From contig NW_006763293.1 of the NCBI RefSeq assembly GCF_000218685.1, positions 2,849,968-2,913,967 of the forward strand: a DNA stretch of 64,000 nt, written 5' to 3'. Source of the DNA: Serpula lacrymans var. lacrymans S7.9 (lineage: Eukaryota; Basidiomycota; Agaricomycetes; Boletales; Serpulaceae). Every line of letters starts with the position of its first letter. Position 1 is the first letter of the stretch. The notes under the pieces were generated by a model, which had not been told where the DNA came from, ran no database searches, and saw nothing but the letters and a program-made list of their open reading frames with translations. The position numbers and the translations under genes are program-made. Below, piece after piece: positions 1-12,446 of the stretch.

Positions 1-19
1 GTAAGAGGAATGAACATAC

Positions 20-1916
20 CCGAACTTGGTCGTCCAGATCCCGATCATTCCCCAGAGCGGTATGAGGATCGTTACAACGTTAGTGACGACAAACTATCAT
101 AGCACAAGCACAGGAGTGTGAGTCTAGGGATAACAACAACTCGAGAAGGGCGGAGATGATAGGCGTGACGAACCATCTTCTTAGTACTGATCTTCCACCA
201 TTTCTGGATATACCAAAACCCAAGCGTGCTCATGGTGGATGTGACGGCTTGGGCGAGGCCGAGGTATGTGTTCTGCAGGAATGAGAACTGGAATTTGTCG
301 TTTTGACAGATTGAGATCAGAGTTCCAGTGGTGTTTAGTCCCTGTATATCGAGATTAATGAAGGAAGCGGTGAGGAGGAAGGTTGAGGGAAACGTACATC
401 AGCGAGGAGGAAGAATGAAAAGAGGTAGATGAAAGTGTATGGAAGCTGTTTGTAAGTCTTCAGGGCTGCCCATATCTTCACGGTACGGGATAAGTCCACA
501 TATGAGAACTTGCACGTCGTCTGAACATACCTGTTTCCAGCCTATTGTGATATAGTGTTCTCCCTTTGGTAGAGGGGGGCCAGGCCGGGGCTGTTGGAAT
601 ATAACTGCATGATATTGTTCTTAGAAATGAGCGCTGCAAGAGTAAAATAGAACGAGGATGGTACGTACACCACCATATACCCAGTACCACCCAGTACGCG
701 TTGGTACTGCACGTCACGTTCGTGAAAGAGTAAAAAATAAGATAAGACGCGAAAAAGAATGAGCGTGAGGGACATACAGGACCAGTGTGTAGTTATCCAC
801 AAGCGGGTTGTTAGCGAGAGGGAGGAGGAGTGAGAGATTGAGCGCGAGGGTGAAGATGTAACCGATGTTACTGTGCATCTACACAAAACAAGGAATATGG
901 ATGAGTTCAAGTAGATGCGGTTCCAGGTACTCTCAAGTCGGGATGGGAGAGAAAGAGAAAAGGCAACTCACGGTACTGATGTTACTGATCCTGTTTTTCT
1001 CGAGACTCTCTTCGACCTCATATACCTCTGGTGATATCTCTCCATTCTCGTATTCATCTCTGAGCTTGCGAGCGTGGGGAGTGTTTCTGGCGAGACGGGG
1101 AAATAAGGCTGCGTAGAATACGAGGGTTGCACCGTAGGTGATGAATCCAATCATAAACAGCGCCATCGCCGCTGGCCACCGTTCAGGAGCTATCAACCAT
1201 TCAGCAATATAAGTTACAGCCAAAACCCTGACACCAAGACAAAACCAATCCTACTTACTCGTAAGACTCATACTAGCAAATTGACTCGCCCAACAGATAA
1301 CAGTGACGACAAACAGGAGCCACCGCCCGAACGTGCCGTAGTCTGCTGCAGAGCCGATGGTGGTGAAGATGGCGGTCATGGCGGCGAAGCTGACCCCATT
1401 TGCGACGAGGACGACGCTCGAGACTGCCTTGGTGCCGCTTCCCCATGGGAGGACGCACTGGCCAGAAGAAGTAGCAGCAGTGCAGGATGAGCCGGGTCCT
1501 GCGATAGGGTCGTACCCTGCAGAAGTCGCGAGAGATTGGAAGAGGGTCATGAGGTAGTTGAGAGGACCGACGCCCTGTACGAGGAAGGAATATGAACCCA
1601 TATATATACACTGGATTAGAGTTGGAACATACGTTATCGCCATTGTAATACACTTGAACGCCGCGTGTCAATGAGCAATTGATAGTGTAAGGTGGAAAGC
1701 AAGCAAAAGAAACGTACGGTAGTAGCTCCAAAGTTCCCTCCTTGTTACGATAGGTTCATCCTTGTTAATGGATGAGATGAACACATGTTTCTTGCGTCCT
1801 TGAGGGAGAGCTACATCAGCCTGAGAGGCGTCGCTGCCCAGCTTATCGTCCACATAGTCCACATCAGCCAAATCTGCATGTGGGACAGGGTTTTCTGGAG
1901 CAGGGATTTTTGACAT
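20..1916 (-). CDS. Atg22-like vacuolar MFS effluxer, 3' end cut by window edge
   Basis: Polytopic membrane protein of the autophagy-related Atg22 family, which in yeast exports amino acids from the vacuole after autophagic breakdown. Exons on the minus strand: 1718-1916, 1633-1652 (only 20 bases), 1259-1574, 972-1189, 778-878, 669-706, 531-604, 398-475, 174-341 and 20-93; all phases agree. The ATG at 1916 starts a hydrophilic N-terminus of about 60 residues. It is followed by the family block VTRRELWSYYLYYNGDNG, the segment SVVLVANGVSFAAMTAIFTT, the block WPAAMALFMIGFITYGATLV with FPRLARNTP, and WVVLGIWWFIF leading into RPGPPLPKGEHYITIGWKQ. These fit Atg22-like proteins of filamentous fungi (established knowledge). 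The exon at 20-93 ends in a donor, so one or more C-terminal exons lie outside the window. Which Atg22 paralogue it is cannot be decided. Confidence 0.9.
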
Positions 1917-3421
1917 GACTTGACAGAGTGTACGCGTCGGGGGTTAGTGTGCAATCCGTCGTCGTCTTTGCTGAAAAGCCTTGCGTCAATACCGCAACGA
2001 AATAGACCTGAACCTTGCAAGGGACGGTTACGGACCGTGATCGAGTTGCCCGACAGATATAAGTACCAAAAGTGGAGTGCTTTTATGGTGCCTGCGTCTT
2101 ATCAGAAGGTCACAAGGCACGAATTTTTATCTGGGAGCGGCAAGATATGGCCTACAAAATTTCAAAACTAGCATAAGTAAGTGTCGTAACAAAGGCTGTT
2201 ATCTGAACGCATGGTGGAACGTATAAGGATGCAAGGATACTCACTACAGTTGCACTACAGCGCATAAAGCGGACGGACAAGCATGAGTTCGGTTTAGAGC
2301 TCTATCAGTCCGGGGAACCAATTTGCAAAACATTCGATCAGCAGATTCACTCGTTCGCGTGGTCAGTTTCAGTGGCGGTGCCTACCACTTCGGCATTACC
2401 CGGCCAACACTCTTTGCAGTAAACCACCATGTCGCTCCACACTATGCACATCACATGAATCTCAACCATTGAGCATTATACTGGCAACGAGAAACGAAGT
2501 GGAAAATTTGCAAATGCGAAGGATATATCGGTAAGTCTGACTTCTACGATCTATGTTTTCTTTTGTCCGACGTAAAGATGAGAATAAGCACTCACTTGAC
2601 AGCGCATGGCGCTGTTTTCGCTGCGTTTATGCCGTGTATCCTTAGTGGTTCAGGCAAGTAACCGCTGAAACGCGTCCATAGAATAGCTGGGTGACAGTTG
2701 TAATTTGCAAGCAGAACGTCTAGAAATTGTCACAACACACCCTTTATCAGCTGCTGACCTTTTCTTTCAACTTTTTGACAGGCGATGAATTGTTTTGTAC
2801 CTTCGCCGTTCGTCGCATGATCCTTGTGTGATAAAATCGAGCCGCCGTACAACGCACCTGGCCCTTTCATTATCATCCATCCCAATTGAACAATGGTTCG
2901 ACTGGCCCAGCCTGCCCTTAAGGGCATCTGATAGTCCGATTTACGGCTCAAGCCTCAACGTCCTAACTTTCGCTGTCCCACCGTACATCTCGAACCTATG
3001 AGCAAAGCTTGTTTACATTTCGCTCGATCTCATCCTGGTAATCTCTGGAGTATTCACACACGGAAGTAGACCACCATCCGAACTTGTTACCGGTGAATTT
3101 CAAAGCTCACCTCTTTCTTTTTGGTACTCTCGAAAGTTGACATTTACTTCTATTTGTGCAAGAATTCATCGTATTAGTGTAATACCACATTTTGAGCGCA
3201 TATTTTTCCTATTTTCCGGTGATAGCACGTAGTCTGTTTATGATGGCAGTACTGATTCAAGTTGTATTGACATTGATTGCAAAAGCCCCTAGCTATAAGA
3301 TATCAGAGAAGTGAATAGAAGTGGATATATGCTGTAATTCGGTTATGTACGACTTGAGCTAGATTTGTCCCCAAGTTGCCCTGTCTTTTAGTCATACTCC
3401 AGGTTGTGCCAAAACAAGTTC
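1917..3421. other. Intergenic, divergent promoters
   Basis: About 1.5 kb between the divergently transcribed Atg22-like and LARP7-like genes. Only short frames without protein-like composition were seen on either strand. No tRNA, repeat or recognisable regulatory motif was found. Confidence 0.5.
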
Positions 3422-5295
3422 ATGTCCGTTCCATTTGCCTTTGTCCCCAGAAAAGTAGCAAGACCAGCCAAGACCCAAGGCCATTCCCTTTCCAGCTCTG
3501 CCAAACCCCCCATCCCAGCGCCCACACACAATGTTGAACCCCCATTAAACTCAAGAGACAAGGGCAAAGCAAAAGCGACTGAAGCCCCAAACACCAACCG
3601 CTCAGAAGAAGACCACGCCATTCTCGTCCTTCTAGCCCTATCAGACTACACCATCTGGCTCGACTCTGACTTTCGACGCGCACTCGAACAATCCCTAGAC
3701 AAAGACGCGCAGGATGCTGGATGTACGTCTTTCCTTTTTCTCTCCTTATCACCCAGAGGAAAACGAGACTTATGCGAGTCTTTGCATCGTGACAAGTTAT
3801 CCCTCTCAGCTACCTCCTCCGCCGTTCTCGATCTCGTCTCCCATCTCGACAGTCAAGAGGTCCCCCGGAGAGCGGGGTGGTAAGAGCTTTGCGATCATAT
3901 GCTGCCGACTTTTTGGAGGTTAGGATGTTAGTTTCTGCCCCGTCGAGTTCTGTGTGGGATCCACAGGGAAACGCTACTCATCCAAGCCAGAGGGAAGTCG
4001 GTGGGTATGAAGTTCGGAGGAAAGATTGGCACAGCATGCTCGAGCATCCCACAAGGAGTTTTGGCAGGGATCAATGGGAGAAAAGGACTGTATATTTGGT
4101 ACGCATATAGTCAACTTCAAGTTGAGGTTTACAGGACTTATGATGACGCTGGATGGCTGTCATGATGTCGTATAGGAAAATATACCGCTACAATACCGCA
4201 CCGTCCCGGGAATCGCTAGGTTCACTTCAAGCCTTCTCGGCTCGAGCTCCATCATGCATATCCAAAACATTGTCCTTCCACCTCACCACCTCGATAAACC
4301 AGGCGACACGCCAAAGTGTAAAGGATTCGCGCTCGTCACGCTGTCTCATACCGAGGACCGCGACGCGCTTTTAGCAGAGTGGCCCTGGAAGCGTAGCTGG
4401 GCGGTGGGCGCGAGGGGCGGCAAGGACAAGGATTCCGCGTACAAAGTGGAGCAAGAGAAAGGGAGAGAGGTAGAGCAGACAGTGGAATTTCGAGAAGCGG
4501 TCAAGTTCGGTCTGCGGTGCTTGACGAAGGAGCGCTGGGATAGGTTGAATGAGGAGTATGTCGCGTATGGGCAGAGACTCTTGAATGAGCTGGTGGAAAG
4601 CGACGAGGATACTATGGCCATCAGCGATGCCCAGCTCGAACTTGAACCTGGAGGGAACGAGGACCCTCGTGTTGCTCAAGAAACTGACGTTCCTCCCGTA
4701 CAACCAAGTCATCACGCTCCCAGTCGTCCTATCACGACGATATCTTCACCCTACCCTCTCGATTGTCTCGTCTTCGTCAGGAATGTTCATCCAGACACCA
4801 ACAAGACTACTCTACGCTCACTTTTGTCCGTACCGTTTCAAGGTGACTCTGCAAAAGGTTCAAAGCAAACCGAGGGCATCGATTACGTCGACTTCAGTAA
4901 GGGAATGGACTCTGTAAGCTCCTCTTCCCGGACTTCCATATCAATACTTTCTCTGACCTTTGAATCTCACCCAGTGTTTTCTGAGACTTTCAACACCAGA
5001 ACATACGCATATCATGACAGAACATTTTTTAATTAATCCGACAACACAATTTCAAGGGTTAGACGATAAAGGCAGAACTCCGGGCCCCACAGACAAGACT
5101 ATCATAGTCGAAGTCGTACAAGGGAGAAAAGAAGAGCTATACTGGGAGAAAGTACCCGAAAAAGTTAGGCGACAGGCCGTGCAAAAGGCTGTATGCGCTC
5201 AGAGTTCCAAGGAGGAGGCTGCGAACGACCAGGTACCACCTTTCGAAACGTCCGATAACTCGAAGAACCGTAAAAAGAGGAAGCGTGATAAGTAG
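3422..5295 (+). CDS. La-related protein, LARP7/Pof8-like
   Basis: Predicted 553-residue RNA-binding protein. Exons 3422-3722, 3797-4098, 4176-4913 and 4975-5295 join in phase. An La-type winged helix is suggested at about residues 65-150 (SDYTIWLDSDFRRALEQ, then GFIPLSYLLRRS and VVRALRSYAADFLEVRMLV). An RRM1 starts at about 198 (TVYLENIPLQYRTVPG), continuing with HHLDKPGDTPKCKGFALVTL. A C-terminal xRRM-like module starts at about 397 (DCLVFVRNVHPDTNKTTLRS, IDYVDFSKGMDS) and ends with the helix YWEKVPEKVRRQAV; a basic tail KNRKKRKRDK closes it. La module plus xRRM is the plan of LARP7 proteins, which hold 7SK or, as S. pombe Pof8, telomerase RNA. The RNA bound here is inference. The upstream TTG-started extension of the frame was not used. 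Confidence 0.75.
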
Positions 5296-5444
5296 AGTAC
5301 TTTCGTCGAGTGGGGTGTTAATTCAAAACATGGGGTAAAAGTATTTTATACTAGATAATGCAAGACAGGACAGCAGTAAACACAGATGAACATGAAGGAA
5401 GAGGTAACCGAATGTTCAACGAGAAGAGTGAAATGGGCTTGGGA

Positions 5445-7295
5445 CTATATACCGTATCCCTCCGCGCGTAGTTTATCCCTGACGCGTACCAGGGCTTTTC
5501 CAAGTTCATTGGCACCGTCGCCCAGAGGTCCCTCACCCCAATATGTGTGGGCGTCTGCATATACAAGATCTGCAATACCTGTATTTAGGAGTAGACTGCG
5601 CAGATCTGGATGTTGCTTGAATTTATGATAGAGTACTTCTTCCGTCTGACAAAAGCCACACTCAACATCAGCACAGTAGATCGTCACCAAATGTAATTGA
5701 TACACAACTTACCACCTTCAGAAATACATTCCCCCAGTCCGAGCGTACATGTTCTTGCATACCAGCAGACAGGGTGTATACTTCGTTGACATCTTTACAC
5801 TTTCGTATTCGCTCTGCGAGATCTGGGTGTTGGTGCTTGAATTTTAGGGCTTCGAGGAGATGCAGTGCGGTGGGGTATATTTTTTGCTCGTACATGACTC
5901 TGTGCGTTGAGTGGTTGAGGAATCCCCTGAGCTCGTTACGATGGTCAAATTTTATCGCGGTTAGCTGTTGTGTTGCGGAGGTCCCCGCGGAGGGTGATAA
6001 GATGGAGGGTCCTGGGGTGGGAGCACGACCAGGTCGCACTCTTGGTGTATGCATCGTAGGGCCGATGCCGGTGTTATGAGGTGTAGCTTCAGACGCAGGA
6101 ACGACAAAAGCTGGCACCGTATTTGATCGCTGATGTCCAGGTCTATTGAGCAGTTCGTTAAACGAATTGGGCAGAGTATCAATCTTGGACGACGACGAGG
6201 TGCTAAACGATCGGAACAGGCCCTTTCGCGTCTTCTTATTCTTGTTCAAGAAAGACCCAAAGAGGCCACCTTTGCGTGAGGTGGAGGCGGGTGGCGGCGG
6301 TGGGTCGATGGGAGTGACGCCAATGCCCCCAGCTGGATCCCTAGAGTTTGGGAATAGCGTTCGATCGGAAGGGAGGTTGTGTAGTAGATTACGATACGGG
6401 CTACTCTCCCAGAGGTCAGCTGGCGGTGCGGGAAGAGGATTGCGCGTGGGCTCAGGGTTGTGCATCGGTTCTCTTTGGGGTGGGCCCGCAGGAGCATAAA
6501 AGTTGGTGAAGCTGGGCCGACGATGGTTTTCTGGACGATGTCCGTTGGGTTCTTGAGATGGGAAGGTGGGATTGGGAGGTGGGATGACGGGATCAGATTG
6601 AGGATCGGGATAGGAGGGTATCACCCCGGGATTGTCTCCATACGGCTCTGGCATGCGCGCGCCTCCTGATGGAGGAGGTGCTGGCATATCGCCCATGGAC
6701 TGGGGCATCGGCGTCGATTGAACAGGCCTGGAATTGTTCCCATACGGCTCTGGCATGCGCAGACCCCCAGATGGAGGAGGCTGGCTTGTATTTGGAGTGG
6801 GCATACGGGCGACTGGTGGGGGCATTGAACTGGACTGAGGAGGTGCAGGTTGAGCTGGCATTTGGGAGGACGGCTGGGGCATGGTCGCTGCAGGTGGAGC
6901 GTGTGTTCTCTGTGGTTGCGAAGCTGGGCGTGGGTATACAGGCTGCTGCATCGTCGCTGGTGCTATAGGGTAAAAAGCAGGAGGGTATGGGTTATATTGC
7001 GGCAGGGTGTATACCGGCTGCATGTGTGGGTCTAGGTTGTGGCTTTTCAGAGTAAGCAAATAAAAATCGCGGTATGACACGCACAATATTGGGGTCCGTA
7101 CGCGATGTATGGTGCAGGTGCAGGTGCGGCGGCTATGGGGTAGCCTGGCGGGAGATAATAGTTTTCATAGCGCTCTTTTCCCTTCCTGCTCTTCCCGCCA
7201 ATTGTCCATTTGCTCTGGGGTATGTCGTAGTACGCTTGAGCAGTTCCTGGAGCGGGAAGAGGATAGGCGGAATGTTTAGATGAACTTGAACCCAT
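5445..7295 (-). CDS. Proline-rich NADAR-domain protein, possibly N-myristoylated
   Basis: Predicted 576-residue protein; exons 7085-7295, 5713-7031 and 5445-5645. It starts MGSSSSK, matching the N-myristoylation pattern (Gly2, small residue at 6). Residues about 70-400 are low-complexity and rich in Pro, Gln, Met and Ser, with two RMPEPYG copies. A basic Ser-rich stretch (SRKGGLFGSFLNKNKKTRKG) precedes the C-terminal NADAR domain at about 425-570. The domain shows GFLNHSTHRVMYEQKIYPTA, LHLLEALKFKHQHPDLAERI and LVYADAHTYWGEG then NELGKALVRVRDKLR. NADAR/YbiA proteins are N-glycosidases acting on riboflavin intermediates or ADP-ribosylated targets (family knowledge); the fungal substrate is unknown. 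Membrane anchoring is inferred from the N-terminus only. The 3' end faces the LARP7-like gene 149 bases away. Confidence 0.9.
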
Positions 7296-7901
7296 GTGTG
7301 TTTTATTAAAGGTGATATATCGATATCGGCGAAACGTAGGTGTGGCAGGTGGACCCTAGATGACCAGAAGGTATAGGAAGGAGAACGTTAATGCAGTGTC
7401 GAGAACGTGAACGTGCAATCGCGAAGCAAAATGCTATGCGAATTCGTGAATCGTTATAGATTTGTATGATTATCTTTGGACATGAGGAGAACACGAGGTC
7501 GTTTCAGATGCAGGAATACTTCGGATGGTATCACTGGCAGTGTGTTAAGAAAAGAACCTGAGAGACCTTTGGACGAGTTTTCAGAAAACCAACACTCAGA
7601 CTCTGATTAGCCGAGATCACGTTAGGACTGCAGACATGTCAGGTTTCTGCTTGCAACATAGCCTTATTCAACTTGTAAATACATGAACAACGAGAATATG
7701 TCCAATTGCGAAAACATTTCATTGGCAACACTGGCACATATACAATATCATGATTTCTACAGTGTGGGATTAACTACCTTATAACGGTAATAGCAATGGT
7801 GGTTAAGAGGACGAACTCCCACCAGCCACCAGGTCATCTGTATCAGCTCTGGAAAGTTCCATTGCACAAGATATCAAGCTCGCAATTGTCAAACATATTA
7901 T
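7296..7901. other. Intergenic, nothing recognised
   Basis: Roughly 600 bases between the 5' end of the NADAR gene and the 3' end of the SAP18 gene. It must hold the NADAR promoter. No clear TATA box, repeat or small gene was recognised. Confidence 0.4.
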
Positions 7902-8938
7902 TCAGTCATATCTGGACCCTTTTCGCCTTACCGGACTTCGTGAGCGTGAATACGATGGAGATCGCCTCGTCCCTCGACCACCTCGATCTCTGTCTCCCCA
8001 TCCTCCTCCGCGATGAGGAGGTGAATCGCGCCTTGGAGGAGGGGGACGCCTCTCGCCGTCTCTCGGCCTATCTAAATCACGGTCTCTCCCTGAAAAATCT
8101 CCGCCTCGTCCTCCACGTCCACGAGGTCCCGAAGGTCCTGGATTCGACTCTCCTCTCCAGTGTCCGCCTCCCCTTCCAGCCGGTGCGCTAGGTGGCGGCG
8201 CAGTACCACTCCATCCTCCATCTCCAACTCTCGCCGTACCACCTGACCTCCAACCGTTAGCTGGAGGAGCCGCTCCCACACTCGATCCTTTGATCGCTAC
8301 TTCTCCAGACGCGGCTGCCGCCGTAACACTTTTTGGGAGGATGATGGAGATGCAAAGGTAGTCCCCAGGCACGAATCTCAGTTCTTCGAGAGTACGTGCC
8401 TCTCTTTCTCGCTCGCTCGGTTCCCTGGCCTCTCCATCCGTATCTTCGAGTAATCGGGGTGCAGGAGAATCGATAGTTCCCGGTTCACCTAGGATATCAC
8501 GAGAGTAGACTATGCCAAGTTCTTTTTGGGCAAAACGACCTCTGTTTGCAGAGTCTGCATAGATAGCACGGAAAGAGTATCGTGCGAGAGGGTGACGGAA
8601 CTCAGGCGTTGGAGGAGCAGTATTGCGGAGAGTAGTTAACACCTCGCGCAGAGTAGCATCCTTCCTGTAAAGTCCAACGTATAATCAGAACGTATGAAAG
8701 AATAAATCAAAATTCGTTATATACCAAGTGAAAATTTGCTGTTCGTCAGTTGTAGGCAAGCTTCCTTCCTCAAACAACGCAAGTCGATGGAATCCTCCAG
8801 TTTTGACAAACGCCCGTATCAAAAAGGGAGCTGTCTATAAATCTAAGCCTGTTAAACATTATAAAGTGAATAGCTGAACGTCCTTGCCTTTTCCCTGGAT
8901 ACTATGGGCTGTCCTGCTGGTGTTGTTGCTGTCTCCAT
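7902..8938 (-). CDS. SAP18: SAP18 family protein (Sin3/HDAC and ASAP subunit)
   Basis: Predicted 307-residue protein; exons 8888-8938, 8725-8834 and 7902-8664. The ubiquitin-fold SAP18 core covers about residues 10-130: VSREK joined to TAPFLIRAFVKTGGFHRL, then EQQIFTW, KDATLREVLTTLRN, and HPLARYSFRAIYAD. SAP18 is a subunit of the Sin3 histone-deacetylase complex and of the ASAP/PSAP RNA-processing complexes. The C-terminal half is a Gly/Arg/Asp/Pro-rich tail ending in SRSRSPVRRKGSRYD, like an RS domain and fitting a nuclear RNA role. Intron 1 must use a GC donor (AAG|GCAAGG at 8887-8886), because exon 2 starts in phase 0 directly after an in-frame TAG and the family-conserved REK precedes it. 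A divergent promoter of 167 bases is shared with the amine oxidase gene. Confidence 0.92.
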
Positions 8939-9105
8939 GTCGAGGGCAAGAGCGATGAACGCTCACCCACGAACAGAAATTCGTTCATTCTTTTGCTATT
9001 ATGTCAGCTTTCCTTTTCGGGATAAGATATTAATACATAGGCCTCTTTCTGTAGAAATTAAGGCCTGAGAGTCGCGCTCTTTGCTATCTATCATCACTAT
9101 CTGCC

Positions 9106-12100
9106 ATGAAAGATAGGCGTGCAAGTCCCAGCCCCCACTCTTCAGAGAGCGTTGACAATTTTTCTGCACGTAAAAGGTTGACAGCACGTCGACTTGGCCT
9201 ATTTTTCGTGCTTGTCCTTGTCATTGCGACGTTTTCAGTCGTTCACATTCATCCTACATCCTTATCTGCAGACTGGGACACAGGGCGTCTATCTAGTGAA
9301 GAGGACACTGTGTATGATAGCGATGTCAAGGCTTGTATAGCTAGTGGACCTCCCCCTGCTCTCGCCCCAGCACCAATCAACCCATGGGCCTCATTAACGT
9401 TGGAAGAAACGGTAGAAATCCAGAGGTGGCTCGAGGACCCAGAACGAAACCTGAATCTAACTCGTGGAGATATAGCCCGGTTATCCGATAATTCCATATA
9501 CATGATAGAAGTGTTCTATCCTCCAAAGGCAGAAGTACTTGCCTACTTGACATCTCCATCTACAGCTGCGATTCCGAGTAGAAACGCTCGCGTTACCATT
9601 AAGCACGGTAGCCTTGCTGAACCAGTGGTCGTTGATTACCTGGTTGGCCCACTTCCAGTGGGATCCAGCACGGAAATGACGAAACTTGTGGACATTTACC
9701 ACCGTGATACTATTCCTTTTAATTCACGCGGGCCTGACGCGGGTTATGATTGGAATGTCCCGCAGTTCTTCACCAAGATGGTAGCCCCTATGGTAGGAGT
9801 GATGCAGGTCAGCTGCTAAATCCTATCGGCTATAGTGAGAATGAAGTTCTTGACCAAGTAAATTATAGGAGCTCCTTGGTGGAACTGGCGCTGGATTACC
9901 GAACGACACACTCGTAACAGCAGGCAGTGGTCCGTTCAGTTTTGACGGCTCCTTTAGACGATTATGGATTGGGTGGCGACGCAACACTGCAGGCCGTTAT
10001 CTACACCCCCTCAATCTCTTTCAATATATAGATATCAGCGGGACTGATCCTTCCCAATGGAAATTATTGAAAGTATGTACGACTTACTTGGACATATAAT
10101 ATTGATCCAAATACATTCCATATCGCAAGGTCGTCTACAACCACCAGATATTTGAAACCGTCGAATCATTCCTAGAGTCATTTTACAATGGCACACTCAA
10201 GCGTATCCCGCCTATCAAGGACGAAGACGTAGACCTGTCCTTCAGTACTAGAAAAAGAGTGGGTCCTCAACGGGACCTTGATGACCTCCCAGGACCTCGA
10301 TCTTTGTCTTTCGCAGGGTTGAGGTACAGAGTCAACAGAGAATTACAGTTCGTCAGCTGGATGGGCTGGGGCTTGTACCTCGGATTCGATAGAGACATGG
10401 GGCTCAGCTTGTGGGATATAAGATTCCTCGGCGAACGAATCATTTATCAGGTAGGTAGATCAATAGGCAATCGGGCACCAATACATCTTGATTTTTGCAA
10501 TATAGCTTGCGCCCCAAGAAGCACTGGCACAATACGGTAAGAAATATGTTTGATTACACCAACCGTCAGGGACCTAACAAAATGGTTCAGCTGGTAATGA
10601 CCCATTCCAGTCAACAACAGCTTGGTTAGATCGATACTTCGGAATGGGGAAATCTGTTCGTGATTTGCTTCCAGGATATGATTGTCCCGATGAAGCTACC
10701 TTCCTCCCTGCCTCGACGTTTACGGCAACAGGTACCTTCACCAGAGAAAAAGGAATATGCATATTTGAGCATGATACCGGACGTCCACTTACCAGGCACT
10801 TGGGCTACGACGAAGCAGAGTTTGGAGCCGTCAAAGGTTATGAACTCGTGATCAGATCTATCAGTACCGTCGGAAAGTAAGTTATCTCAACATGATGACG
10901 TTGTGTGCAACTACTGAGTTTTTTCATTTGAAGCTACGATTATCGTAAGTGGTCGTTATCCTGACAGTGAATTGTGGAATCTTACAGGGTTTTGACATTG
11001 TAACACCCTCACAGTGGTAAGTTGCGTCGTCATTGTATATATGCTGTGGCTAATCCGTGATATCAAGTTTGATTATATATTCCATTTAGATGGTACGATT
11101 GAAGTTCGCCTATCGGCCTCAGGATATCTTCAGGCAGCCTTCCACGACCCGACACAAGGAGGCTATGGAAACAGAATATGGGAAACAACAAGTCAGAAAT
11201 TTTTCATCTCATAAATAGGCACTTCTGACCTTCAGCTTGTTAGTGGGAAGTTTACATGATCATGTCATAAACTACAAGGTATGCATCTGTAGTTTACTGA
11301 AGAAAAATTTACCTACGCAAACATGCCACATCTAGGTGGACCTCGACATCGCCGGATTATCCAATTCACTACTGAAAACGGAATTGAGCCAAGAAGAGAT
11401 TACACAGCCCTGGTTCAACGAAGACTGGGGTAACACAGTCATCCAGCAAAGAGTAACACGAGAATATATCAGCAACGAGAGCGATGCTATGCTCAATTTC
11501 CCAGTAAATTTCCAAGGCGGTTACGCGATTGTAAATCAAGAAGAGACGAACAAGTGGGGAACTCCTCGTGGATACGCCATACATCCGGGTTACTCTCCGA
11601 TTCACAATGTAATCGCGTGCATTGAATCCTCGAAATGAATGTTCAACTGAGAGTTTGTTCGTAGACTGTTGTAGGATCGAAAAGGCTTCTAAATAACGCG
11701 AACTGGGCGCGTTATAACCTCGCGGTATCGCGTCAAAAGGATTCCGAGCCGTCTTCCAGTAGCATTTGGAACTTCAATCTTCCAAAGGAGCCGGCGGTAG
11801 ATTTCCACAGGTTCTTCGACGGTGAAAATATCACCCAAGAGGATCTGGTGGCCTGGGTTAATGTCGGAATGCATCATCTTGTAAGTTAATCGGCTCTATG
11901 GTCATGAGAGTTGTTGCTCAAGGGCTGCTGTACAGCCACAATCGGAAGATGCACCAAACACCCGGACAAACACAGCCACCTCCAGGTTCGGTTCCGCTAA
12001 AAAATTAGAGTCCTGACCTTGGCTTATCCTCTGCTTTTTTGTTTTGTAGCTTTTTCTTGACACCTCTAAACTATTTCGACTACGATGTCTCGATTGACTC

Positions 12101-12323
12101 CACCAACGCTATACTACTGAAAAATCCTGCACGACCAGGTGATCCATTTACTTATGATAACTATGGTGTCGAGCCAGCGTACTGTGTACCGCCGGCACCA
12201 GCACCTTTCGAGTACTCACCGGTTCAAATATTTGACTTGGATGGCAAACTTTCACCGCCTGCGACGATAGAGGAAATGCGAAAGGAGGCAGAGGGATATC
12301 ATCGTATCAAGCTGGAGTTGTAA
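9106..12323 (+). CDS. Membrane-anchored copper amine oxidase (TPQ enzyme)
   Basis: Predicted 842-residue secretory-path enzyme that oxidises primary amines to aldehyde, NH3 and H2O2. Thirteen exons: 9106-9807, 9869-10072, 10130-10450, 10506-10536, 10591-10876, 10934-10944, 11015-11016, 11068-11191, 11244-11278, 11336-11608, 11665-11880, 11936-11985 and 12050-12323. All phases agree and the frame is open. A single membrane anchor (RLGLFFVLVLVIATFSVVHI, about 27-46) suggests a type II protein. N2/N3-type domains follow, then the catalytic core: likely catalytic base Asp433 in WLDRYFGMG, TPQ-forming Tyr516 in VGNYDY, copper ligands His565 and His567 in LHDH and His734 in MHHLPQSED. The cofactor motif falls on an 11-base plus a 2-base exon (see findings). 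Domain order and the Asp-Tyr spacing of 83 match known family members. Substrate cannot be read from sequence. Confidence 0.93.
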
Positions 12324-12446
12324 ACTGACACACCAAAGTTGGTAGATACTTGCTCGAATTGCTTTGTACGCTATGCATGTCACATTATATGTACTGTTAC
12401 ACAAGGAGTTGAAAATCATGGAGTCTAGCTGACACACGGTGTATGC

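Noticed and set aside
3723..3883. Read-through extension of LARP7 exon 1
   Set aside because: The La-motif continuation GFIPLSYLL requires splicing from 3722 to 3797.
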